Of a stretch of 64,000 nucleotides of DNA, positions 17,411-25,745 are shown piece after piece. The notes under the pieces are model-generated. The model worked only from the letters and a program-made list of their open reading frames with translations. It was not told the DNA's origin and did not search any database. The stretch comes from QHWT01 sp963755695 (GTDB taxonomy: Bacteria > Acidobacteriota > Vicinamibacteria > Vicinamibacterales > 2-12-FULL-66-21). The position numbers and the translations under genes were made by a program. The DNA lies in contig CAVWLB010000003.1 in assembly GCA_963755695.1 (NCBI GenBank), positions 62,001 through 126,000 of the forward strand, written 5' to 3'. Numbering within the stretch: the stretch's first letter is position 1; each line of letters starts with the position of its first letter.

Positions 17411-18993
17411 AGCGCTTCGCAGCGCTCTACGACGCCATCGATCGGACGACCTCCACCAATGCAAAGGTTGCCGCGCTGGTGGAGTACTTCCGCACCGCGC
17501 CGCCCGCCGACGCGGCGTGGGCCGTGTACTTTCTGACCGGGCGACGCTTGAAGCGCCTGATTCCTTCCGCGGCGCTTCGTGAGTGGGCGGTCATCGTAAC
17601 CGGGGTGCCCGACTGGCTGATGAGCGAGACCTACGCCGCCGTCGGCGACTTCGCCGAAATCGTCGCGCTGCTGCTCGACGCAGTTCCACGCGAGGAAACC
17701 GAACCGGATCTGCCGCTTGCCTCGTGGGTCGAAGATCGCCTCTTACCGCTCGCCAAGATGAATCTGACCGGGCAGCGAGTGAACGTCATGCGGTGGTGGC
17801 GGACGCTGCCGCGAATCGAACGCTTCCTGTTGAACAAGCTCCTGACCGGAGAGTTTCGCGTGGGCGTCGCGCAGACGCTGGTCGTCCGTGCGCTCGCCGA
17901 AACCGCGGGAGTCGACGCCACCATAGTCGCGGCGCGCTTGATGGGCGACTGGACGCCGTCAGCGGACTGGTTTTCAACCGTGATTGCGCCGGCAGCGGGC
18001 GGAGCCGACGCCTCGCAGCCCCATCCATTCTTTCTGGCGTCGCCGCTGGAAGACCCGCCGGAAACGCTCGGCCCCCGCAGCGAATGGTTCGTCGAATGGA
18101 AGTGGGATGGCATTCGCGCCCAGCTCGTTCGCCGTGCCGGGCAGATCTGGCTCTGGTCTCGTGGCGAAGAGTTGATTACGCTTCGATTCCCGGAAATCGC
18201 GGCAGCCGCGACGCACCTTCCGGACGGCACTGTCCTCGACGGCGAGGTGCTCGCATTTCGCGAGGGGCGTCCGCTTCCCTTCTCGGCGCTCCAGCAGCGC
18301 ATCGGACGCCAGCGGCAACTTGCCCAGATCATGCAAGCCGTCCCTGTGATCTTCATGGCCTACGACGTGCTCGAACAGGACGGACGGGATGTGCGTGCGG
18401 AACCGCTCGAGGCGCGGCGGGCGCTGCTGGCCGAACGAGTCCCGCACGAAGGCGTTCTTCGGATCTCGAGCGAAGTCGGCGAACCAACCTGGGAAGCGCT
18501 CGCCACCCTGCGCGCCGAATCGCGGGCACGGAACGTCGAAGGATTCATCCTCAAGCGCCGGTCTTCACCATACAGGGTCGGTCGAAAGCGCGGAGACTGG
18601 TGGAAATGGAAGATCGATCCGCTGACGATCGACGCGGTGCTGATTTACGCGCAGCCCGGCAGCGGCCGGCGCGCCAGCCTCCTGACCGATTACACCTTCG
18701 GCGTCTGGGACGGGGAACAACTGGTGCCGGTCGCGAAAGCCTATTCGGGGCTATCGAACGCGGAGATCGACGAGCTCGATCGCTGGATCCGGCGCCACAC
18801 GCGCGAACGGCATGGCCCGGTGCGGGTGGTCGAACCGGTCCACGTCTTCGAACTCGGGTTCGAGGCCATCGCGCCATCGACCCGGCACCGGAGCGGCGTC
18901 GCCGTCCGGTTTCCACGAATGCTGCGGTGGCGGCGGGATAAAGGTGCCGCCGAGGCAGACACGCTGGATGCGCTCAGGCGTATGATGGGCTGA
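17407..18993 (+). CDS. ATP-dependent DNA ligase (ligase-associated operon type)
   Basis: A 528-aa ATP-dependent DNA ligase. The N-terminal 200 residues form the helical DNA-binding domain (LNKLLTGEFRVGVAQTLVVRALAE). The adenylation domain follows, with the catalytic Lys at about 232 in the EWKWDGIRAQL motif (KxDG), the SRGEELITLRFPE motif, DGEVLAF, and EGFILKRRSSPYRVGRKRGDWWKWK. The OB-fold domain is at the end (EPVHVFELGFEAIAPSTRHRSGVAVRFPRMLRWR). Seals nicks using ATP, in the cytoplasm, most likely in DNA end repair with the exonuclease upstream. Start GTG overlaps that gene's stop, so both are cotranslated. Frame is intact. Confidence 0.93.
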   Translation: MKRFAALYDAIDRTTSTNAKVAALVEYFRTAPPADAAWAVYFLTGRRLKRLIPSAALREWAVIVTGVPDWLMSETYAAVGDFAEIVALLLDAVPREETEPDLPLASWVEDRLLPLAKMNLTGQRVNVMRWWRTLPRIERFLLNKLLTGEFRVGVAQTLVVRALAETAGVDATIVAARLMGDWTPSADWFSTVIAPAAGGADASQPHPFFLASPLEDPPETLGPRSEWFVEWKWDGIRAQLVRRAGQIWLWSRGEELITLRFPEIAAAATHLPDGTVLDGEVLAFREGRPLPFSALQQRIGRQRQLAQIMQAVPVIFMAYDVLEQDGRDVRAEPLEARRALLAERVPHEGVLRISSEVGEPTWEALATLRAESRARNVEGFILKRRSSPYRVGRKRGDWWKWKIDPLTIDAVLIYAQPGSGRRASLLTDYTFGVWDGEQLVPVAKAYSGLSNAEIDELDRWIRRHTRERHGPVRVVEPVHVFELGFEAIAPSTRHRSGVAVRFPRMLRWRRDKGAAEADTLDALRRMMG

Positions 18994-19044
18994 CTGCTCA
19001 GGCATTCGATTCGGGAGGATTAGCACGGTTCTTGCGACGCGAGG

Positions 19045-19810
19045 GTGACGGATAAGACGATGAGGCCGCGAGGAACCATTCGGACCGGTAGCGACCCAAA
19101 GATCGGGGCAAAAGCGTTACGCCTCGCCGGATTGTGTGTGGCCGTTTGCACACTCGCATCCGGCTCGTCCATGACTGCCCGAGCCGCCTCGGACAACGAA
19201 CGCTCGATGGCGGGAGTAATTTTTTCGCAGCCGGAAGAGCCGCTGCGGTCCTATCGCGCCTACCGCCGGATGCATGCCTGGAGTGAAAAGTTCAATCAGG
19301 AAGGCTGGCTGGAAGCGTGGACCGAGCTCAAGAACGGACAGTTCCAATATGAGATCGTGACCGAGCGTGGGTCCGACACCATTCGAAATCGTGTCCTCCG
19401 CGCGGTGCTCAAGCGCGAGCAGGAGCTGGTGGCTGATGGGGACATGAGCCGCGGGGAACTCACGCCCGACAACTACGACTTCTCCGAAGCGGGCCGCGAC
19501 AGCGACGGTACTCCACGTGGTGCAGATCACGCCCCGGCGCAAGGACGTGATGCTCGTCGAAGGCAAGATGGTCTTGAGTCCTGACGGAGGCGAACTGCTC
19601 CGTGTGGAAGGACGGCTTTCGAAGAACCCCTCCTTCTGGACCAGCCTCGTCAATGTCGTGCGCCACTACGCCCGGCTCGCCGGTGTCCGGGTGCCAGTGG
19701 CAACCGAATCCACTGCGAAAGTGAAGTTCGCAGGCAACGCGCAGCTCGAGGTCGCCTACGAGTACCAGTCGGTCAACGGCCGGTCCGTCGCAATCAACGC
19801 CCAGCGGTAA
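19045..19810 (+). CDS. secreted LolA-like protein of unknown function, frameshifted
   Basis: About 250 aa after one repair. A hydrophobic signal segment (LAGLCVAVCTLASGSSMTARA) is followed by a domain with YRAYRRMHAWSEKFNQEGWLEAWTELKNGQFQYEIVTERGS and, in the second frame, VMLVEGKMVLSPDGGELLRVEGRLSKNPSFWT and VRVPVATESTAKVKFAGNAQLEVAYEYQSV. This is the pattern of outer-membrane lipoprotein-sorting-like domains common in Acidobacteriota; no function is known. Dropping one G from GGTACT at 19507 gives SDVLHVVQITPRRKD and one continuous frame. The GTG start is tentative; ATG at 19060 is an alternative. Its 3' end overlaps the convergent TatT gene by 17 bases. Confidence 0.6.
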
Positions 19811-20667
19811 GGAGCGCTTTCGCGTAGCGCTGAGCGATCAGGTTCGTCAGGCGTCTGAACGGACTCTTCTCCGCATCAATTGCGACCGCCTGCCCCAACA
19901 GCTTCTTCCGTTCTTCACCCTCCGGAAGCGTCAGCGCCATTGCCAGATACGGGAACACCGAGCGGCCCTGCGATAACTCGACCGCGCGCTTGAAATCGGC
20001 GCGCGCGGCTTGTGGGGAGCCGCCAAACAGCCTCGGCAAGCCGTCAATGGCGATCAGCGCTTCGTGAATCTGTCCTTGCTGCCAGCTTTCGTCGAGCGTC
20101 CTCGCGCGCTCGAGCAGAGCGCGCACGGCTACCAGCTCTCCAATCCGTCTCAACTGGTCGTCGGCCACAGACAACTCCGCGCCCCACGCAGCGCCGCTCC
20201 AAAAGAGAAATGGCACCTCCTGCGCGGCCGTGACGTTGAGTACAGGCCGGATCGGCGGCAATTGATTGCTGGGTGATCTGCGGGTGGGTAACGGCCAGCC
20301 CGCGCAAGCAGTAGCTTCTGGCGCGTTGATACATGCGTCCCGCGCGGACCCTCAACTCGCGCGCGGCCGCCGGATTGCCACGCTGGAGCGCCGACTCCAC
20401 ATGGAGAAAGGCATAGGAATACTGGGTGAAACCGCTGCAGGCCGACAGCAGGAGGCCGGTGTGATCGGGCGACTGCGACAGCAGCATCTCGATCGTTTTC
20501 AGCGTCGACGGCGCCGCCGCTTTCACGAACTCCGGGTCGTTGTCGGAATCGTACACACTGCTGCTTGCCGCCAGCGCCGACGCCATCCGGTTGATTCCCG
20601 CCTGTTTCATCGAACATCCGGACAGCAGAACGAGCGCAGCGGCTGCTGCGGTGCATCGACTGAACAT
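19794..20667 (-). CDS. TRAP transporter TatT-like lipoprotein, frameshifted
   Basis: Signal peptide with lipobox LLSGC (Cys at about residue 18) and the family opening GINRMASALAASSSVYDSDNDPEFVKAAAPSTLKTIEMLL, which marks the TatT (TRAP transporter T-component) TPR-like family. The rest is alpha-helical (YSYAFLHVESALQRGN, LPRLFGGSPQAARADFKRAVELS). In organisms that have it, TatT pairs with a DctP binding protein in the periplasm; no DctP is visible nearby, so this may be an orphan. The frame breaks near 20260 where caat is doubled: a four-base tandem duplication, unlike the single-base errors elsewhere, and possibly a real mutation. About 285 aa in total. Confidence 0.7.
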
Positions 20668-20719
20668 GTGAGAGGGACGATAGCACAGGGGTCGAGGAGC
20701 GAAGGGCGGGGCCGAAACG

Positions 20720-20925
20720 CAGTAGGTGCTGCGTGCAAAGTGCTACGTGCTGGGTGCTAGGTGCTAGGTGCGTCTCGTGCCCGGTGCCGGGTGCTTCTGA
20801 TGCTAGGTGGGTTCCGGCTTCGGGTTCCGGCTTCGGGCTCCGGGCTCCGGGCCTCGCGACTCGCGCCCGAACCGGCACCGAGCACCAGAGGCACCCAGCA
20901 CTTAGCACGTCGCACCTGGAGTACT
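20720..20925. repeat. GTGCTAGGTGC / GGCTTCGGG arrays forming a long imperfect hairpin
   Basis: The stretch between the TatT gene and the PadR promoter has no gene. It holds direct repeats of gtgctaggtgc, then ggttccggcttcggg units, then the reverse complement of the first family (gcacccagcacttagcac). The outer arms can pair over some 60 bases each with mismatches. It is AT-poor and followed immediately by a promoter, so it may insulate the PadR operon. Confidence 0.75.
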
Positions 20926-20937
20926 CTCACCTCCCCC

Positions 20938-20983
20938 TTGACAATCTACAAGAGTCGCGACTATTCTCTTGTCGACAATCGAC
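20938..20983 (+). promoter_or_regulatory. PadR-permease promoter with overlapping dyads
   Basis: A -35 box TTGACA (20938-20943) and a -10-like TATTCT (20962-20967) are 18 bases apart. Over the spacer and -10 lie acaagag, eleven bases, ctcttgt (20948-20972), which itself contains the perfect palindrome agtcgcgact. Just downstream are ttgtcgacaa (20969-20978) and gtcga-caa-tcgac (20971-20983). These nested dyads directly before padR are what an autoregulated PadR operator would look like; binding is inference. Confidence 0.6.
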
Positions 20984-20993
20984 AGGAGGATGG

Positions 20994-21320
20994 ATGGCGC
21001 CAAAGTCTGACCTGCTGCAGGGCACGCTCGACCTGCTGATCCTGCGCACGCTCTCGACAGGAGCCATGCATGGATGGGGCATCTCGCTTCGCATCCAGCA
21101 ACTCTCGCGCGACGTGCTGCAGATCAACCAGGGCTCGCTGTACCCCGCGCTGCACCGGCTCGAGCAGCAGGGCCTGATTGAAGCGGAATGGGGCAACTCG
21201 GAGAACAACCGCCAGGCCAAGTTCTATCAACTCACGCGCGAAGGCAGAAAGCAGCTCGCCGAGGAGACACGCAACTGGGAGCGGCTCTCCGATGCCGTGG
21301 GCAGGGTGCTGGCCGGTTAG
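20994..21320 (+). CDS. PadR-family transcriptional regulator
   Basis: A 108-aa winged-helix regulator: LLQGTLDLLILRTLSTGAMHGWGI is the family signature, then LQINQGSLYPALHRLEQQGLIEAEWG is the recognition helix and wing, and EGRKQLAEETRNWERL the dimerisation helix. ATG is chosen because AGGAGG lies five bases upstream and all family members begin with this MAPKSDLLQGTLD-like sequence. Short PadR proteins of this type in Acidobacteriota sit immediately before large MacB/FtsX-like permeases and are thought to repress them in response to a toxic ligand. The same arrangement is seen here, separated by a minisatellite. Confidence 0.93.
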   Translation: MAPKSDLLQGTLDLLILRTLSTGAMHGWGISLRIQQLSRDVLQINQGSLYPALHRLEQQGLIEAEWGNSENNRQAKFYQLTREGRKQLAEETRNWERLSDAVGRVLAG

Positions 21321-21326
21321 CGAAAA

Positions 21327-21562
21327 GTAAGCAGGACATCGCCGCAAAAAGGCCGCACCGCACGTGCCGCCGCAAGGTAAGCGGGAGACCGCCAGAAACA
21401 GGCCGCACCGCACGTGCTGCCGCAAGGTAAGCGGGAGACCGCCAGAAACAGGCCGCACCGCACGTGCTGCCGCAAGGTAAGCGGGAGACCGCCAGAAACA
21501 GGCCGCACCGCACGTGCTGCCGCAAGGTAAGCAGGAGATCGCCGCAAAAAGGCCGCACCGCG
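21327..21562. repeat. 50-bp tandem repeat (minisatellite), almost five copies
   Basis: Five consecutive units start with gtaagc at 21327, 21377, 21427, 21477 and 21527. The middle three are nearly identical; the first and last share the variants caggacatcgcc / caggagatcgcc and aaaaa. Each unit contains the palindrome cacgtg or a one-base variant. No unique spacers lie between units, so it is not a CRISPR. It fills the whole gap between padR and the permease and is the only long-period tandem repeat in the window. Confidence 0.95.
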
Positions 21563-21573
21563 AGGTTTAAAGA

Positions 21574-24243
21574 ATGCTCCGCCATCTGTCCGTCCGGTTG
21601 AAATCGCTCTTCCACCGCGAGCGTCTCGAACAGGAGCTCGACACCGAGCTCCAATACCATCTCGACATGCTCATCGAACAGAACCTGAAGGCGGGAATGT
21701 CGACGCTCGAAGCGCGTCGCGCCGCGCTCCGCGTCTTCGGTCCGGTTGCCGGCGTCAAGGATGACGTGCGCGATACCTGGATGTCGCGGTTCGTCGAAAC
21801 CGCCGCGCAGGACATCCGCTACGGCGTCCGCAATCTCGGTCGCAACCCAGGATTCGCGCTGATCGTTCTGCTGACGATGGCGCTCGGAATAGGCGCGAAC
21901 AGCGCGATTTTCAGCGTGGTGAACGGCGTGCTGCTCCGCCCGCTGCCCTTCAAGAACGGCGACCGGATCGTCGTCCTCCGACAGGGTCAGGGAGACACGG
22001 TCGCCAACAACCTGGGCTTTTCACCGAAAGAAATGGCGGACTATCGCGGCGCCCGCTCGTTCAGCGATGTGGTCGAGTTCCACAACATGTTCTTCACCTT
22101 GCTCGGACGGGCGGAACCCGAGCGGGTCTCGACCGGGGTGGTGTCGGCGAATTTCTTCGACGTGCTCGGCGTCTCGCCGATGTACGGCCGTGGCTTCATC
22201 GAGGCGGATGAAGCGCAGGGTGCCCCGGCGGTGCTGGTTCTCAGTTACAAATACTGGCAGCGCAGCTTCGGCGCCGATCCACAAGTGGTCGGGCAGGTGT
22301 TCCGGATGAACGATCGCCCGCACACGGTGATCGGGGTGCTGCCCCCCGTGCCGCAGTATCCACTCGATGTCGACGTCTACATGCCGACCTCCGCGTGCCC
22401 GTTCCGCTCGAGCGAGCGCGCGAAGGAAAATCGCCAGTTCCGCCTGATGCAGACCGCCTTCGCGCTGGTCAGGCCGGAGGTCACGCTCAGCAAGTCGCAG
22501 GCGGATCTCGACATCCTCGCGGCGCGATTGGCTAAAGACTACCCGGGCGATTACCCCGACAGGAATTTCCACGCCACCGAGACGCCCCTCAAGGAGGACC
22601 TCACGCGCAATTTCAAGGTGACCCTGCTGATCCTGCTGGGAACCGCCGGATTCGTCCTGCTGATCGTCTGCGCGTCGATCGCCAACCTGTTGCTCGCGCG
22701 GATGGTCAAACGCGAACGCGAGTTCTCGGTACGGGCGGCGCTTGGCGCCAGCCGCACGCGCCTACTGCGACAGCTGTTGACGGAGAGCCTGCTGCTCGCG
22801 GTGGCCGGAGGTCTGCTTGGTCTGATCGTGGCGTTTGCAACCCGAACGTTGCTCGTGACCTACGCCGAACGTTACACCAGCCGGGCGATCGAGATCAGCA
22901 TCGACCAGAATGTGCTCCTGTTTACGCTCGGGATGTCGGTGCTGACCGGGCTGGTGTTCGGGAGCGTGCCCGCCTGGTCCGCGCGGTTCGACGTGGCACC
23001 GGCCCTACGCGACGGGGGACGGTCGACGCAAGTCAACCATGGACTGCGGAGCGCGCTGATCGTCGGCCAGGTTGCCGCCTCGTTCATGCTGCTCATCGCG
23101 TCAGGTCTCACCCTCCGCAGCCTGATGAAGCTGCAGTCGATCGACCCAGGGTTCAGGACCGAGAATCTCGTCACCTGGCGCGCGGATATGAGCTTCAACC
23201 GGTTCCCCCTCAGCATGGACCGGCGGCTCCGCAACCAGAAGATTTCGGACTACTGGGCTGAATTCGAAACCCGCCTTCGGGCGATTCCGGGCGTGACCGA
23301 TGTCGCTGGCGGCGGCACGTTTCCCCTGAACGAGCGCGGGCCGTTCTCCAACGGTCTTCAGCGCGAGACCAAGCCGCTTCCGCCAGGCGAGCAGCCGCCG
23401 CAGGTCGACTACCGCATCGTGACGACCGATTATTTTAAAACCCTGGGACAGCCGCTCGTTTCGGGACGCGGCTTCAACAACGGGGACACGCTCGACGCCC
23501 CTGGCGTGGTGATCATCAACGAATCAGCCGCCCGCCATTTCTGGCCGAACGAGAACCCGATCGGAAGTCGCATCTCAGGCGGCACGAACGCAGCCAACGA
23601 GCCGATCTTGCTGACGGTCGTCGGGGTGGTCGCCGACATCCGGCAGCAGTTGGACCAGGCGCCGCGTGACGATGTCTACGTGCCACTGCGGCAATTCGGT
23701 CTCAACAACACCACCTGGGTCGTCCACTCGTCACGTCCCGTGGAACAGATCGCCCGCGACGTGAAGGCGACTGGGCAATCTCACGATCCGGAGCTTCCCA
23801 TCGCCCAGTTCCGCACCCTGGCCGAGGTCCGATCGTCGTCGATCGAGCAGCCGCGCGTGACCACCTCGCTCATCGGCATCTTCGCGCTGCTCGCGCTCGT
23901 GATTACCGCGGCAGGGATCGCCGGCGTCATCGCCTTCTCAGTGAACCAGCGGACGCAGGAGTTCGGCATCCGCATGGCGCTCGGCGCGCCGCGCGTTGGC
24001 GTGCTAGGCATGGTGCTGCGGGAGGGCCTGACGCTGGTCGCCATTGGCCTCGTCATCGGGATGGCCGGAGCGCTCGCGCTGACGCAACTGCTGCAGACGC
24101 TGCTCTTCGAAGTGGCGCCGACAGACTCGTTCACGTTCCTCGCGGTCTCGACAGTGCTGTTGATGGTCGCCGTGCTCGCGTGCCTGCTTCCAGCCAGGCG
24201 CGCCGCCTCGGTAGATCCGATGGTTGCGCTGCGAGCGCTCTAA
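21574..24243 (+). CDS. ADOP/MacB-like ABC transporter permease
   Basis: An 889-aa intact permease of the Acidobacterial duplicated-orphan type. The N-terminus holds the extra domain (LKSLFHRERLEQELDTELQYHLDMLIEQNLKAGMS, ARRAALRVFG), followed by QDIRYGVRNLGRNPGFALIVLLTMALGIGANSAIFSVVNGVLLRPLPF with the first membrane helix, a MacB-like periplasmic domain, and two FtsX domains of three helices each (about residues 350-480 and 770-885; the motif VKREREFSVRAALGASRTRLLRQLLTESLLLA). No ATPase gene is adjacent, so it must borrow one. Likely to move a hydrophobic or toxic compound, or to work mechanically in the periplasm, under PadR control. gagg eight bases upstream supports the start. Confidence 0.9.
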   Translation: MLRHLSVRLKSLFHRERLEQELDTELQYHLDMLIEQNLKAGMSTLEARRAALRVFGPVAGVKDDVRDTWMSRFVETAAQDIRYGVRNLGRNPGFALIVLLTMALGIGANSAIFSVVNGVLLRPLPFKNGDRIVVLRQGQGDTVANNLGFSPKEMADYRGARSFSDVVEFHNMFFTLLGRAEPERVSTGVVSANFFDVLGVSPMYGRGFIEADEAQGAPAVLVLSYKYWQRSFGADPQVVGQVFRMNDRPHTVIGVLPPVPQYPLDVDVYMPTSACPFRSSERAKENRQFRLMQTAFALVRPEVTLSKSQADLDILAARLAKDYPGDYPDRNFHATETPLKEDLTRNFKVTLLILLGTAGFVLLIVCASIANLLLARMVKREREFSVRAALGASRTRLLRQLLTESLLLAVAGGLLGLIVAFATRTLLVTYAERYTSRAIEISIDQNVLLFTLGMSVLTGLVFGSVPAWSARFDVAPALRDGGRSTQVNHGLRSALIVGQVAASFMLLIASGLTLRSLMKLQSIDPGFRTENLVTWRADMSFNRFPLSMDRRLRNQKISDYWAEFETRLRAIPGVTDVAGGGTFPLNERGPFSNGLQRETKPLPPGEQPPQVDYRIVTTDYFKTLGQPLVSGRGFNNGDTLDAPGVVIINESAARHFWPNENPIGSRISGGTNAANEPILLTVVGVVADIRQQLDQAPRDDVYVPLRQFGLNNTTWVVHSSRPVEQIARDVKATGQSHDPELPIAQFRTLAEVRSSSIEQPRVTTSLIGIFALLALVITAAGIAGVIAFSVNQRTQEFGIRMALGAPRVGVLGMVLREGLTLVAIGLVIGMAGALALTQLLQTLLFEVAPTDSFTFLAVSTVLLMVAVLACLLPARRAASVDPMVALRAL

Positions 24244-24244
24244 A

Positions 24245-24344
24245 GGGCTTCAGGCTCTCAGGCTTCAGGCTCTCAGGCTCCAGGCTTCAGGCGCCGGCTT
24301 CGGTTTCGTGAGCCTGGAGCCCGGAGCCTGAAGCCTGAAGCCGA
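24245..24344. repeat. GGCTTCAGGCTCTCAG array forming a hairpin
   Basis: Direct units of ggcttcaggctctca are followed, after a short GC-rich loop, by the complementary gagcctggagcccggagcctgaagcc. The arms pair over about 40 bases with few mismatches, starting two bases after the permease stop. Could act as a transcription barrier before the beta-lactamase gene. Confidence 0.85.
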
Positions 24345-24362
24345 GCATGGTACCCTCTCGCC

Positions 24363-25226
24363 ATGACCCTTCTCGTGTCCATGGCGGTTGCCCTCGCCGT
24401 GGCGCTCCAACCCAACAAGAATTTTCCAGCGAATTGGACCACACCGGTCGAGCCGTTCAAGATCGTCGGCAACGTGTACTACGTCGGAACGGAAGATCTC
24501 GCCTCGTACCTGATCGCCACGCCGGCGGGATCGATTCTGATCGAGACCGGCGTCGATCCGAACGTCGATCTCGTCGCAAAGAACATTGCGACACTCGGTT
24601 TCAAGGTCACCGACGTGAGGTACCTCTTGACGACGCAGGCGCACTTCGATCATGTGGGCGGCCACGCGCGAATGAAGCAGCTCTCGAGTGCGCAGGTCAT
24701 CGTCAGCGAAGAGGACGCTCCGGTGGTCGAAGGCGGCGGCCGCGGCGATTACCACTTCGGTCCTGATTTCTACTTCACCCCGGTGCACGTCGATCGGCGC
24801 ATCCAGGACGGCGACACCGTGCGTCTTGGCGGCACGGTGCTAACCGCACATCTCACTCCTGGCCACACGAAGGGCTGTACCACCTGGACACTCGACGTGA
24901 AGGACGCGGATGGCAAAACCCTGCACGTGGTGTTCGCGGGCAGCACCACCGTGAACGACGGCGTGAAACTGGTGGATAACGCCGACTATCCACGCATCGC
25001 GGGCGATTACCGCCACGCATTCGGGGTGCTCAGTCAACTGCCCTGCGACGTGTTTCTTCCGGCGCACGCCAGCATGCTCGCGGACTTCACTGACAAGGCC
25101 GCCGCAGCTCGGCGTAATGCCACCCCGAACCCGTTCATCGATCCCGCAGCACTGCGGAAGTTCCTTCTGAGCTCGCAGCAGGCGTTCGATACAAAGCTTG
25201 CCGAACAGCAGAAAGCGGGCCGATGA
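24363..25226 (+). CDS. subclass B3 metallo-beta-lactamase-type hydrolase with Gln ligand (GOB-like)
   Basis: A 287-aa secreted MBL-fold enzyme with a hydrophobic N-terminus. The zinc motif is QAHFDH (Gln92, His94, Asp96, His97), with His in TPGHTKGCTTWT and His in PAHASM as the remaining ligands. The layout, including the C-terminal LRKFLLSSQQAFDTKLAEQ helix, is that of subclass B3, and Gln in the first position matches the GOB group (Gln116) rather than L1-like enzymes (His116). Such enzymes act in the periplasm on beta-lactams, but environmental B3 homologues may have other lactone or amide substrates. It stands alone, not next to a LysR regulator or efflux genes. Confidence 0.85.
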   Translation: MTLLVSMAVALAVALQPNKNFPANWTTPVEPFKIVGNVYYVGTEDLASYLIATPAGSILIETGVDPNVDLVAKNIATLGFKVTDVRYLLTTQAHFDHVGGHARMKQLSSAQVIVSEEDAPVVEGGGRGDYHFGPDFYFTPVHVDRRIQDGDTVRLGGTVLTAHLTPGHTKGCTTWTLDVKDADGKTLHVVFAGSTTVNDGVKLVDNADYPRIAGDYRHAFGVLSQLPCDVFLPAHASMLADFTDKAAAARRNATPNPFIDPAALRKFLLSSQQAFDTKLAEQQKAGR

Positions 25227-25261
25227 TCCTCAGGGCCAGGCCGCAATCCTGGCCGCCGGGC

Positions 25262-25745
25262 ACTGGCCACAGAGAGCCACAGAAGGCCACAGGAAGCCAC
25301 AGAAAAACACAGAAAAACACAGAAAGACACAAACAACAGAGCAAAAATGACGGGCCGCACGAACAGGTGGAAGAGCGCTATAAACACGGCAGTGTTCTTC
25401 GTTGTCTATCCGTTTCCCACAGCAAGCCGTGTTCTTCCGTGTTTGGTCTGTGGCTACGGCAAGCCGTGTTCTTCCGTTTTTGTCTGTGGCTAGGGCAAGC
25501 CGTGTTCTTCCGTGTTTGTCTGTGGCTACAGCAGTCCGGTGTTCTTCCGTGTTTGGTCTGTGGCTAGGGCAAGCCGTGTTCTTCCGTGTTTGTCTGTGGC
25601 TACAGCAAGCCGTGTTCTTCCGTGGTTTGCCTGTGGCTACGGCAAGCCGTGTTCTTCCGTGCTTGTCCGTGGCCACAGCGAGCCGTGTTCTTCCGTGTTT
25701 GCCTGTGGCTACGGCAAGCCTTCCGTGGTTTGTCTGTGGCTACGG
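25262..25745. repeat. CCACAGAAAAACACAG array and its inverted GTGTTCTTCCGTGTTTG array
   Basis: The first part (to about 25335) repeats cacagaaa-type units. From about 25405 the opposite strand of the same motif appears as some ten degenerate copies of gccgtgttcttccgtgtttgtctgtggc-like units with period near 38. Together they form a very large inverted repeat. The second part is open in one reading frame and runs straight into the lipoprotein gene. A third array of the same family lies at 60298-60412. No gene is otherwise visible in this roughly 480-base stretch. Confidence 0.9.

Noticed and set aside
17407..18993. LigD-type nonhomologous end-joining ligase.
   Set aside because: No polymerase or phosphoesterase domain and no Ku gene; domain order and the linked exonuclease match the ligase-associated family instead.
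21327..21562. CRISPR array candidate.
   Set aside because: Units follow one another without unique spacers, and no cas gene is in the window.
21232..21660. Open frames on the minus strand through the 50-bp tandem repeat, giving a repeated peptide.
   Set aside because: The period (50) is not a multiple of three, so the frame rotates; openness is due to base composition, and there is no start signal or family match.
25402..25704. N-terminal extension of the kinase-like lipoprotein through the repeat.
   Set aside because: The extension is pure repeat translation and the lipobox would lie more than 100 residues from the start, which does not fit a lipoprotein.
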